Assembly (NCBI GenBank): GCA_037013495.1
Contig: CM072810.1
Location: forward strand, 111,135,398-111,199,397
Source: Hippophae tibetana
Taxonomy: Eukaryota > Streptophyta > Magnoliopsida > Rosales > Elaeagnaceae
Length of the DNA stretch: 64,000 nucleotides
Direction of reading: 5' to 3'
The translations under genes were made by a program, and so were the position numbers. Shown here one piece after another: positions 13,263-23,836 of the stretch. The notes under the pieces are model-generated. The model made no database searches. It saw nothing but the letters and a program-made list of their open reading frames with translations, and had not been told where the DNA came from. How positions within the stretch are numbered: the stretch's first letter is position 1; each line of letters opens with the position of its first letter.

Positions 13263-13509
13263 TGTTGAATTCAACAAACACTGCAAACACAATTCAACAA
13301 TCACTGCACCGACGCCAAACATTTTTTCCAATATACACGGCGCCTACCAATCAAGCTGTAAATCATACAATTCAATCATGGTGGTTGGTGAAATAGTAAT
13401 TAGTATTTGTCTATATAAACAATGTAAATATCCGATACAAATCAAGAAATTATATGAATGAAACGTTTATTTCTTCTTCTGATTATTTCTTCAAACATTG
13501 ATTTCTTCA
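13263..13509 (+). repeat. LTR A, left copy (247 bp)
   Basis: Begins TGTTGAATTC and ends ATTTCTTCA. It is identical over its whole length to 17864-18110, so the insertion or a conversion event is very recent. Confidence 0.95.
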
Positions 13510-13544
13510 TGGTATCAGAGCCAGGTGTCTTGGTCGGTACCCGG
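13510..13544 (+). other. Primer-binding site and leader stub
   Basis: TGGTATCAGAGCC abuts the LTR and is followed by a short leader ending CGGTACCCGG. The same 35 bp follow the right LTR A. Here the sequence then switches to integrase in reverse orientation, which marks the left inversion junction. Confidence 0.85.
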
Positions 13545-13545
13545 T

Positions 13546-15517
13546 TGATTAAATATGCAGCAGAAGTAATTGCTTCTCCCCAATAAGATAATGACATATT
13601 AGCTTCAATCAATGAGGCACGGACAACTTCCAACAAGTGTCGATTTTTTCTTTCTGCAACTCCATTTTGTTGAGGTGTATCAACACAAGTAGTTTGATGA
13701 ATAATGCCTTCTGATTGAAGATATTCTTGAAGCTCAGAACTTTTATATTCTCCTCCATTGTCACTTCTTAGAACTTGGATCTGTGTTTTATATTGAGTAC
13801 GAACCATTTTATGAAATTTTCTAAATAAGAAGTTTACCTCACTTTTAGATTTCATTAAACAGACCCAAGTCATTCTACTAAAATCATCAATAAATGTAAC
13901 AAATCAACGTGATCCTCCCAACGTAGAGACTTTGGAAGGACCCCATACATCAGAATGTATAACCATAAACGGAGATGGACTTTTATTTAAGGTTACAGGA
14001 AATGAGGAACGATGACTTTTTGCTAGTTCACAGACATCACACTTTAAAGTAGAAAGATCTAAGCTCAAAAATAAACTTGGAAATAATTTTTTCAAATATC
14101 CAAAAGAAGCATGACCCAATCTCCTATGCCATAGCCATATATTTGATTCATCCTTGTTAGATCCAGTTGCTACCAATGCATGATTTGTTGAATCCAAGTC
14201 CAAATAATACAGGTTTCCTCGCTTAACACCACGACCAATCGTTTGCTTTGTTTGAATGTCCTTGAACACACAAAAGTCAGGCCAAAAAATAACAAAACAA
14301 GATAAAGCAGTGGTTATTTGAGAAATAGATATAAGGTTATACTCTAAAGAGGGAACAACTAGTACTGAGTCTAAATTCAAAGTACTAGTGAGAGACAAAG
14401 ATCTTTCCCCAATGACTGGGGTTGTGTTACCATTGGCAGTGCAAACAGTTTTGTGTGAGGATGGTTTTGAGATTTGTCTAGAATCGAATGTCATATGATC
14501 AGTTGCACCTGAATCAATTATCCATGTATTATTAAAAACAGGAGAAAAAACTTTAAGCATCTTACCAACATGTGCTGAGGAGGTTGCAACATGATCCTTT
14601 GTTGTTTCAGCAATGGTGGCAGTAGATATCTGTCGTGGATTTTTCTTTCGAGAGTCACGGTTGTGATCCCACCAGTCAGGATATCCCACCAGTTCAAAAC
14701 ATCGTTCTTTTGTATGACCCTTTTGATGACAATGGGTACATTTAAATGATGATTTATCAGTCACCTTTCGTTCTTGCTGATTGGAAAAAGAACGATTTTT
14801 AGATATCATGGCGGAAGCGTCAACATCTCTAGATTTTTCCTTCAATGAGATTCGACGTACTACCTCCCGTCGAATCAAGGAATAACAACCTTCTAAATCT
14901 GGGATAGTTTCTTTTCGCAAAATTTCGCCACGAACCTGCTCAAACTCATCATCTAATCCAGCAAGGAAAATATGTATCCTTAGTCTTTCAACAGACTCTT
15001 GATATGATATTAGATCATGAGGGTCTTTCATGACCACCTTATCACGATGGTCTAGCTCTTGGAAAATTTCAGTTAACTCTCCATAATACTCTGAAAGTGA
15101 TTTTCCATTTTGTCTAGAAGTAAAGGCTTTTTGGTTTAAGACAAATACCTGTAATTCATCACTTCCATCATAGAATGCTTTCGCCAAAGCACCCCAAATT
15201 TCAAGAGCAGTAGGTATGCGTAAATATCGCTTCATGATTTCTGGACTCATTGACATAAGTAGCCATCTCTTCACTTTTTGATTTTCTGCATACCACTTGT
15301 TATAATTGTTTGATGTTTTTTCGGGTTGCAAATTTTTGTCATGAATGTAAGAGAGTTTTTCTCTCTCTGCAATATGCATTTCTATTATTTGAGACCAAAC
15401 ATCATAATTAGTCTCATTAAGAACAATTCCAGCATTAAACACACCTTCAGACTGAACAGATTGTACAACAACTGGATTTGATTGCTCCATAGGTAATGAA
15501 ATTATACCCTCTGTCAT
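13546..15517 (-). pseudogene. Inverted gag-protease-integrase(N) segment
   Basis: Minus-strand frame from ATG at 15517. Gag is followed by a CX2CX4HX4C knuckle at residues 260-273, a protease with DSGA at about 335-338, the His/Cys GAG-pre-integrase domain and the first part of integrase (FIDDFS, SDNGGEY, NGVAER). A TGA at 13904-13906 stands where the family has Trp before FVTFIDD; the frame is the same on both sides. Integrase is cut after YLINRVP at the left junction, and the frame then runs meaninglessly into the leader and LTR. In this orientation the segment cannot be translated from the LTR transcript together with the RT half. Confidence 0.92.
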
Positions 15518-15561
15518 GATATTATGGTAACCAAACTAGAAAATGGTGTAATAATTTTAGG

Positions 15562-17856
15562 ACTAACTTCCAAACACCACTACAAGCCATTAACTTCCAA
15601 ACACCACTACAAGCCATCACTGAAGCAATTGTTGCACCAAATGTTCCCAATTTACCTCCTCGTGTCTTTGGTTGTGTGGCATTTGTACACCTACATAAAC
15701 AACAACGTAGCAAGTTGGATCCACGAGCAATACGTTGTGTTTTTATGGGATATGCCATACAACAAAAAGGGTATCGGTGTTATCATCCTCCTACAAAACA
15801 AATGATTACTACTATGGATGTTATTTTTCATGAAGATACAATGTATTTCTCCTCTACACCTGAATTTCAGGGGGAGTACAACCATGCTGAAATTCAGACC
15901 CTTACATATAAATTGCTTCCTTATGAAGAAAGACAAATTATATGTGAGGAAAATACAAATAACTTGAATTCAGATGGTAATAACCCTCAATATAGAAAAG
16001 ACTCAAGGGAAATGGAATCAAGTCCTCATCAACTTCAAGATCATCAAGGAAGTTCCTTACTACCACTAAATGAGTACGAGATTCCTTCTCCACAAGCTGC
16101 TGATATACCTAACCAATCGTTTGCAGAGGATGTTCCAACTATTGAACCAACCAGAAAAATACTTCCATCACGTCCTAACAGAGGTATTCCTAAAGCCATG
16201 TATGAACCTGAGATTTCTAGTAAAGTCAAATATCCCATGAGTAACTATATGTCTAAACATCGTTTGTCAAAATCAAACGTATCATTTGTGAATCAATTAT
16301 CTGCTGTATCTATTCCTAACAGTGTGCAGGAAGCTTTAGCTGACAAAAAATGGAAAGATGCTATGAATGAAGAACTAAGATCTTTAGAAATAAATAGAAC
16401 TTGGGAGCTTGTCGATCGTCCACCAACAAAGAAAATTGTTGGATGTCGATGGATTTTTTCAGTAAAATATCAAGCAGATGGTACAATTGAACGATATAAA
16501 GCAAGATTGGTGGCAAAAGGATACACTCAAACATATGGGATCGACTATACAGAAACATTTGCACCTGTAGCCAAAATTAACACTGTTCGGGTCTTGGTAT
16601 CTCTAGCTGCAAATTTAGATTGGCCATTATATCAGTTTGATGTAAAAAATGCCTTTCTACATGGAGATTTAATTGAAGAAGTCTACATGGATTTACCACC
16701 AGGAATCAAGAAATCCACAATCCATGGAGAAAAGGTGTGCAAATTAAAAAAATCACTGTATGGATTGAAACAATCCCCAAGAGCATGGTTTGGCAGGTTC
16801 ACAAGGTCAATGAAGGCATTTGGCTACAATCAAAGCAATTCAGACCATACTTTATTTCTAAAAAAAGGGTATGGTAAGATCACTGCACTTATTGTATATG
16901 TTGATGATATGATAGTAACAGGAAATGATCTTGAAGAAAGGAAAGCGCTACAAACTTACTTGTCCAAAGAATTTGAAATGAAAGACCTTGGTTCCTTAAA
17001 ATATTTTCTTGGGATTGAGGTTTCTCGATCAACAGAAGGAATCTTCTTATCTCAAAGAAAGTATGCCTTAGATTTATTAAAAGAAACCGGTATGTCAGCA
17101 TGTCAACCAGCTAATACACCAGTAGAGGAAGGATTAAAGTTATGTATCAAGGTTGATCAAGTTCCAACAAATAAAGAAAGATACCAAAGGCTTGTTGGAA
17201 GGTTGATGTATTTGGCACACACAAGACCAGACCTTGCCTATGCTTTAAGTATTGTCAGCCAATTTATGCATAATCCTGGAGAACAACATATGAATGCAGT
17301 TATTCGTATTTTGAGATATTTAAAGTCTGCTCCTGGAAAAGGAGTATTGTTCACTAAGAACTCAGAGTTTTCTAGAATTGAAGTATATACTGATGCTGAT
17401 TGGGCTGGATCAATAAATGATAGACGATCTACATCAGGTTACTTCACTTTTGTAGGGGGAAATCTTGTAACATGGAGAAGTAAGAAACAACATGTTGTGG
17501 CCCGTTCAAGCGCAGAGGCTGAATACAGAGGAATGGCACTTGGGCTTTGTGAGGCCTTGTGGTTACATTCTCTCTTAAAAGATTTGACATATCCTGCGAA
17601 AGAATCAATTAAGTTATTTTGTGACAATAAAGCAGCATGTGATATTGCGCATAATCCAGTTCAACACGATCGTACAAAGCATGTTGAAGTTGACAGATTT
17701 TTTATTAAAGAAAAGTTAGAAGAAAATTCATTGGAATTGCCAAAAATTAAGTCAGAAGATCAATTGGTTGACATCCTCACTAAAGCAGTCTCATATCGAG
17801 TATTCACAGAAGTTTCAGTCAAGTTGGGCATGAAAGACATCTATGCACCAACTTGA
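15562..17856 (+). CDS. Integrase(C)-RT-RNase H half of pol, open frame
   Basis: The frame is open from the right inversion junction to TGA at 17854-17856; the first Met is at 15676. It starts with the remainder of integrase (NFQTPLQA, LDPRAIRCVFMGY), continues with RT (WKDAMNEELRSL, FDVKNAFLHGD, YVDDM) and ends with RNase H (TDADWAG, SSAEAEYRG, FCDNKAA, RTKHVEVD). A 27-bp unit at 15564-15590 is repeated at 15591-15617, adding nine codons in frame. No stop interrupts it. It lacks gag, protease and the integrase active site, which lie inverted next door, so it is a fragment of a polyprotein and not an independent gene. Confidence 0.9.
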   Translation, partial: TNFQTPLQAINFQTPLQAITEAIVAPNVPNLPPRVFGCVAFVHLHKQQRSKLDPRAIRCVFMGYAIQQKGYRCYHPPTKQMITTMDVIFHEDTMYFSSTPEFQGEYNHAEIQTLTYKLLPYEERQIICEENTNNLNSDGNNPQYRKDSREMESSPHQLQDHQGSSLLPLNEYEIPSPQAADIPNQSFAEDVPTIEPTRKILPSRPNRGIPKAMYEPEISSKVKYPMSNYMSKHRLSKSNVSFVNQLSAVSIPNSVQEALADKKWKDAMNEELRSLEINRTWELVDRPPTKKIVGCRWIFSVKYQADGTIERYKARLVAKGYTQTYGIDYTETFAPVAKINTVRVLVSLAANLDWPLYQFDVKNAFLHGDLIEEVYMDLPPGIKKSTIHGEKVCKLKKSLYGLKQSPRAWFGRFTRSMKAFGYNQSNSDHTLFLKKGYGKITALIVYVDDMIVTGNDLEERKALQTYLSKEFEMKDLGSLKYFLGIEVSRSTEGIFLSQRKYALDLLKETGMSACQPANTPVEEGLKLCIKVDQVPTNKERYQRLVGRLMYLAHTRPDLAYALSIVSQFMHNPGEQHMNAVIRILRYLKSAPGKGVLFTKNSEFSRIEVYTDADWAGSINDRRSTSGYFTFVGGNLVTWRSKKQHVVARSSAEAEYRGMALGLCEALWLHSLLKDLTYPAKESIKLFCDNKAACDIAHNPVQHDRTKHVEVDRFFIKEKLEENSLELPKIKSEDQLVDILTKAVSYRVFTEVSVKLGMKDIYAPT

Positions 17857-17863
17857 GGGGGAG
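17853..17863 (+). other. Polypurine tract before right LTR A
   Basis: TTGAGGGGGAG directly precedes the LTR start and overlaps the RNase H stop codon. The identical motif precedes the LTR of copia element 3. Confidence 0.88.
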
Positions 17864-18110
17864 TGTTGAATTCAACAAACACTGCAAACACAATTCAACA
17901 ATCACTGCACCGACGCCAAACATTTTTTCCAATATACACGGCGCCTACCAATCAAGCTGTAAATCATACAATTCAATCATGGTGGTTGGTGAAATAGTAA
18001 TTAGTATTTGTCTATATAAACAATGTAAATATCCGATACAAATCAAGAAATTATATGAATGAAACGTTTATTTCTTCTTCTGATTATTTCTTCAAACATT
18101 GATTTCTTCA
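17864..18110 (+). repeat. LTR A, right copy (247 bp)
   Basis: Identical to 13263-13509. Unusually for a right-hand LTR it is followed by a primer-binding site and more internal sequence instead of host DNA. Confidence 0.95.
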
Positions 18111-18226
18111 TGGTATCAGAGCCAGGTGTCTTGGTCGGTACCCGGCCGATTGTAGGGGATGGACCCTGCGTCGGTGTGAGGGGGAGGCGCTCCATATCCC
18201 CGGTCGGAAATCGATGTGAGGGGGAG
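18111..18226 (+). other. Short TRIM-like internal domain
   Basis: 116 bp running from a primer-binding site (TGGTATCAGAGCC) to a polypurine tract (TGAGGGGGAG at 18217-18226). A second GTGAGGGGGAG lies at about 18176. It is GC-rich compared with its surroundings and has no coding potential. This is the layout of a terminal-repeat retrotransposon in miniature. Confidence 0.65.
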
Positions 18227-18338
18227 TGTTGAAGTCCCACATCGATTAAGCATTGGGTTTCTGTTGCACTTATAAGTCTATGGCAACCCTTCCTCTTTGA
18301 GAGCTCTTTTGGAGGGAGTTAGGCCATGAATTTCTTCA
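18227..18338 (+). repeat. Short LTR (112 bp) of TRIM-like partner
   Basis: Starts TGTTGAAGTCCCACATCG right after a polypurine tract and ends GAATTTCTTCA. Outside the shared terminal bases it does not match LTR A. It is followed by AAAAT, the repeat that also precedes the composite. Confidence 0.65.
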
Positions 18339-20238
18339 AAAATAAAAATAAAATTAATGTGAAATGAAATGAAATATATGTTTAGATTTTTAATTCTTTA
18401 TATATTTGATTAATTTTTTAGTAAGTATTTAAGACAGCTAAAAAAAATTACTTTATCACTTTGCATTTATCTTAATTTTCTTAAGTTTTTAAATATTTTA
18501 AATAAATTATATAAGGGGGTGCTTTCAAAAAGTATGTGGCTTGAGATTAAAGACATGTGACTTTAGGATTTATCATGATTGCTTTTATTATTATAACAAA
18601 GTTAGATGGAACTAAACGAAGATACATAAATAGGCATCAATATAAACTGCAACCCAGCACACTTTTCAGATCATCGTTTACAAAACTGGATACAATATAT
18701 GTCCTGTAAATTAACATAATTAAGAAAAATTATCAGAATTAATATAAATAGACATCAATCATTTTCGGTATAAACAAAGAATGCTCTCCAAATTATATAT
18801 ATATAAACTACATAATGGATAACTACACTTTGCTATCAAAAAATATGGATAGCTTTACTATTTGCATGGGATTTCTTATTACTTATCATATTCATAAATC
18901 ATAATTTTTTGTATTAGCTAGTAATATTATAATTTTATTTTTAGTATTTTTTTTATTCAATTTTTGAGGTGATATTTTAATGATACATCAAATTAAAAAA
19001 TATATAAATTCAATATAATTTATCATTTAATTAGAGATTTTTTATATGCGAACGATGGGACCTCGTAAGCATCGTTATCCAAAACATCTCACAACACTCA
19101 AACCTAAAAAAAGAAAAAAGGTAGACATTCATTGTAATTGATACTGAGATAGTTATCCTAAATAATGTTCATGTGAGTTTTTTAGTGGTTAGACGAGGTG
19201 ATGATCTATCTCTAAAGGTGGGCTATGACATTGAAACATATTTGTATTCAGATAATATACATGTAATATTGAGAAAAAATTAAATAATAAATTAATTAAA
19301 TATTGTTTAGAAAATATTTTGAGATCATAAGAATTAAAATTTATAGGAATGTAAATTTATCTAGTAAGAAATAAAATTTGTATTAAAATTCTAATTTTGG
19401 TACAGATGGGGAATGCCTCCAAGGGGGACTATGTAGAGTTGGAAATTATCGTCCCGTCTACCTATCCGCTATTGATAACCTTATTCACCGCCACATAACA
19501 TGCATAAATGATTAAAATTATCATTCCTTAAATTACAAAATAAAATAAATATTAAACTATTCTTACTTTTGGTTTAAGGTTTTTACAAGTATTGTAATTT
19601 TTTATATACTTTAATCTTCTAACTTGTACCGTATATATCTTGCAATTAATTAAAAGTTATATTTTAGTTCTAAGATATAGATTTAGACTCCTCTAATTAT
19701 TTAAAAGTTTCAAATTATTCTAAATAGTCTTTTTTTCATATGGTAAATTGAAATTTTTGAAAAATAATACAAAAATGTAATATCTTTTTAAATGTGTTTT
19801 AAAAATTTTAAAAATAAAAGTAAAACCATAGATTTGAAATGGAAAAAGTATTTATTGTTTTTTAAAAAGTTTAAAAAAAATTATGAAAAAAAGAAAACGT
19901 AAAAAGACTAAAAAAACAATTAAAAACAAAAATTTATTTCTTTTTCATTTCAAATATTAATTGAATTTTTTTTATTTTTTAAGGATTATTTATCAAAATT
20001 TCAAATTTAACCATACAAAAACACTATTTTGATTTGATTAAAACTTTAAAAAAAAAAAAACTATAGAACTCTATGTGTATACTTATAAAAAAATAAAGCG
20101 TAAATTTTGATGAATTATCGTTCAAAGATAAATATCTTAACCCTCGTTTTTCATACACTTTTCCAAGTAACAATTGAAGTAAACATTTCATAAAGTAAAA
20201 AAAAATGAAAAAAAAATTACCAAATAAAAATTCTGATT
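18339..20238. other. AT-rich spacer without recognised genes
   Basis: Mostly A/T-rich DNA. Short less AT-rich islands at about 19045-19230 and 19405-19500 carry no sustained reading frame and could be remnants of a mobile element. Confidence 0.5.
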
Positions 20239-20562
20239 TCATGGGAATCCTTTTCTCAAGTAATGTTCGGCGCACATATTCCAACATGAAAGAAAACACT
20301 GCTCGTAATTATTATCAGCAACACCACCACTTGGTTGAGGCTTCTTATCCTTACCAAAGCACTTTTTATTGCATGCGTAAATTACACACCAATTGTATTT
20401 AAGGATCTGCTTCTTTGGAGATTGATCAACTGAAAGTGAAGAAGGAAGTGGATAATTATAAAGATCAGCTTTTGGAGCTTTCACTAATTCAGGCATTATA
20501 CTAAATAATATCAATCCCATTATCACAACTATAACGTTCTTGATCAACCCCATTTGTTTCAT
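20239..20562 (-). CDS. Small secreted six-cysteine peptide, thionin-like (paralogue 2)
   Basis: The frame is open from 20673. The start at 20562 is preferred because it begins a signal peptide of about 29 residues (MKQMGLIKNVIVVIMGL...) ending in LVKA, parallel to the VVKA end in paralogue 1. The mature part of about 78 residues has C-x4-C-x3-C, a longer lysine-, glycine- and proline-rich gap, then C-x3-C-x3-C. It ends normally at TGA. The cysteine frame and the signal-peptide end match the gene at 10536-10931 while the rest has diverged, so they look like old tandem paralogues later separated by the chimeric retrotransposon. The biological role is unknown. Confidence 0.65.
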   Translation of the reverse strand: MKQMGLIKNVIVVIMGLILFSIMPELVKAPKADLYNYPLPSSLSVDQSPKKQILKYNWCVIYACNKKCFGKDKKPQPSGGVADNNYEQCFLSCWNMCAEHYLRKGFP

Positions 20563-20673
20563 ATTTGCTATAGCTCCTCTAGTACTAATTAACTTGACCG
20601 CTACTACAATTGAAATATTGAGTTTTGTTAATTTTACTACTTGAAATTGAAATACAGGTTTTATATGATTCAT

Positions 20674-23600
20674 TAATTATTAATTTTCTGATGTTTAGAT
20701 AATCTTTTTTCTATTAGTATCGACTAATATATTAGTTTTTTTTTTAATTTTGTATTAATTTTAGGAATGATTGGTGCTAAGTATTTTAGGGTATCTGGAT
20801 TGGCTTTTGAGTGTTGCCATTGGAGATACATCTTTAGATGCATTCAAATAAATATGCACTACTATAAAAATAATTCTGTATAGCAAAAAAGTTAAAAATC
20901 TATGCTTAAATTAAAAAATTTAACCAACCATTTAGCGACTTTTGATAGATCAAGGAGTTTAATTAATTCAAGTTATACCAAATAAATTGTTTTCATTTCT
21001 CACTTCTTCACTACTTTTGATTACTATGCTAAAAAAAAATTACCTAGCTTTATTAGATCTATTAGCTTTTAATAATCACACTTTAGCCCACTTATTTTGA
21101 AAAAATGACAATATAAGTCTAGATGATCAATTTTATGTTTTTTCATTATTTCTCTATTTTTAAAAAATATATATATTTAAAAAAAATGCTTCAACAAATC
21201 TTCATATTAAAATTTTCTTTTAAGAATAATAATACTAATGGACTATACTGTTAAAAAAAACAATGGAACTAAGTACTACTATTCGATTTAAGTACTCTAA
21301 CTATAATAACTTTGTCTAGTAAATAAAATAGAGAATCTTTTATGTTAAAAAGAAGTTATTGGATCTAGTGGAAGATAAAAATGGCAGCATAACTTAGTTG
21401 GGCTGTGTTTGTATTGCCCAAAAAGAAAAGAGAATCTTTTGGCAGGGAATATTGGAATCCATGTTTTATGATACAACTCACCACCACCTCATAAGCATGT
21501 TCGTTTTCACAACTGGAATAATAACCTAGTTTACTTCACAACTTACAAGCATGCTAGTTTTGCCTGACATTATGATGTATTTACAAAATCAATATTTAAT
21601 TTCTAAGTTCCAAATTCTAAGTACAGCTGTCTAATTTGACAACTACAGAGACCAAGTAAATTAATAAATATGAAGCTTCATCTTCTAGGAGGGACCAAGG
21701 AATTAGAAACCTTTATCATCCTGGCAATGGTAATCACTTGCAAGATAATTTAGTATAACCTGAAATTAGTGTAACCAAAAGTACTGTAAATAATTACAAC
21801 CCAATTCATTTTGGAATATCACACAAGCTATAAAGTAGCTTAAATGAGGATGGATGGGTCACAAATAGTGTTTTGAGTTTGAGCAGAAATTGTCCCAAAT
21901 TCGCCCTTTTTTTCTATCTAAAGACTGTACATTGGTCATCACGTACAGCTTATGCTGCAGTCATGTACATTTAAGGACCAAACTCACTCTAGTAGTAATA
22001 TGTGTCTTCAGTTTTTGTACGCAATTCTTTATGCTCGAATAGAATTTGCCACAAACCAGAAAACACCAAACATCAAAAATGAAAAACACCAGCAACATGT
22101 AGCATACCACTCTACCAGCATAGCATTCTTAATAAAATGTATATGAACATCAAGACCCTGAAAGAGATTCTCTGAAGACAACTTAGCAATCAAAAACTAC
22201 CCAGATTTAAGAATATCAATGAGTAAAACTGCATATGAAGATACCCAAACAAATAATCTTCTGTAACTTGTAAACAATAATTCTTAATACAACACACTTC
22301 ATCACCTTTTCTTAAAAAATAAAAAATATATAAAACAGAAAACAACTAAATGTGAACATTTTCCTATTTCCATGCCTCCTTTCATCCCACCCTTATGTTT
22401 GTATGCATGAGGGACTTGTGGGAAAAAAATGATCAAAGCAAGGAGACTGGATGAAAGTTTGTCCTTTTAGAATGCACTTTTTTTTCCGGGTCATGATTTA
22501 GAATGCACTTTTGTTGACACTAGTAAAGCTAATTTCTTACAAGCTTTGACGAAACCATAGTCTTCAATTTTCATCTATTTTCCAAATAACTTATTTTATT
22601 TTTTTGGTTTTACTTTCACATGAGTTTTTATGTTGCATTGTTTTGTTCTTTTATTTTACACTCTTCCTTTATTCTTAAGAATCAGAAAAATCTCGCATAT
22701 AACAAAATTTTAAGTTTGTTGCTATCCATTTGATCAGTATAATATAATTCCAATCAAAGTTTATTGCAGTCTAACAAAAATACAAGAATTCATTCTCATG
22801 ATTCATATATATCAAGTTCATTCAATTGTATTGTATAACAAGTCTAAAAGAATGTCCTCAACAGGGATTGAAAAGCTAAATATCACAACCTAGATGCATA
22901 TATGAAATGGCAGCATACGCTTTCTTTCTAAAAAAAAAAGGAAAACAACAAAATGGCATCTTTAAAACTTGAAGCAATAAAAATAACACCTTTTACAATC
23001 AACTCATATATTTTCATTATTAAAAAGAGTCTGGTACATCACTTCATATTGAACACCATCTAAATTGAACTACAGTCATGTAGATCAAATCAGTTCAATA
23101 TTGAAGGCCACTAAATAAAACGCCGTTCAATGTTATTGATAGAAACTAGTAGAGTGGTAAAAGACTTGGTATTTGTCAAAGAATACTCTAGTTCGATTCA
23201 CCCACCCCAATTATCATTTGATAAAAAAGTGTTGACAGAAATAGAAGCATATGAGAGAGGAACGACAAACCTACAGCAGTTTGATCATGTAACAAGCGGT
23301 ATAGCTAAAGATATGGGTCATATCAGAAGACGTCATTTTAGACACCTATCCTCCCAGAACCACGGCACTTTGTGCATAGTGTTTTAGTGTAACAGAAACT
23401 GAGCTTATATGTGAAGAACACTAAACAGACTATACAACACTTCATCAAACCTTTGTCAAACAAAGATCAGAATTTTCCATCATCACATAACTCAACAATT
23501 GGAAGATAACACAAATCTGTGAAGAAAAAAAACAGATAGAATACCATTACCAAGTTCTTTTTATATCGAAAATAATATGAAGATCGGACCATGGAACTAA

Positions 23601-23836
23601 GGCAGCAAACATCATACTAACCAGCAAAGTAATGTGACTCTGCATCTAATTTTGGAGTTGTCATCTTCATCTAAAATGTAGCTAAAAATACAGTGCAACA
23701 AAATTTTGTGTTATGATTTAGGGCAGTTGTTCTCAATCAAACCAAACAATAATTCAATCAAAGTAAGCGCGGATAGTAAAAATGAACACGTATCTTGTCT
23801 AGATAAAAACAAGTACAATTACCTCTCAAATTCAAC
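20674..23836. other. Intergenic region with dispersed repeat
   Basis: No gene was recognised. The right half is less AT-rich. Positions 23025-23140 belong to a repeat also seen at about 7960-8060 and 8860-8975. It is followed at 23148-23200 by sequence resembling a tRNA-type internal promoter (GTAGAGTGGTAAAA, then AGTTCGATTCA 30-35 bp on), possibly a SINE remnant. The 85-codon frame at 23130-23387 overlaps this and is not believed. Confidence 0.5.

Larger units (their letters stand above)
13263..18338 (+). mobile_element. Chimeric three-LTR Ty1/copia-TRIM-like insertion with internal inversion
   Basis: Left to right: 247-bp LTR, tRNA-Met primer site and 35 bp of leader; an inverted block carrying gag, protease and the first part of integrase; the rest of integrase, RT and RNase H in plus orientation; polypurine tract; a second, identical 247-bp LTR with the same primer site and 35 bp; a further 81 bp of short internal sequence; a second polypurine tract; and an unrelated 112-bp LTR. 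AAAAT stands directly before the first base (13258-13262) and directly after the last (18339-18343). The outer ends are TGTTGAA and ATTTCTTCA, and both LTR types share them. This suggests that the composite integrated as one DNA molecule; later rearrangement is the alternative. Confidence 0.8.

Noticed and set aside
18043..18240. Minus-strand 65-codon frame ending in the same residues as the inverted integrase frame
   Set aside because: It is the reverse reading of the right LTR A and leader. The shared tail shows only that both frames run into the same LTR.
23130..23387. 85-codon plus-strand frame
   Set aside because: It overlaps a dispersed repeat and tRNA-promoter-like boxes and has no recognisable protein feature.
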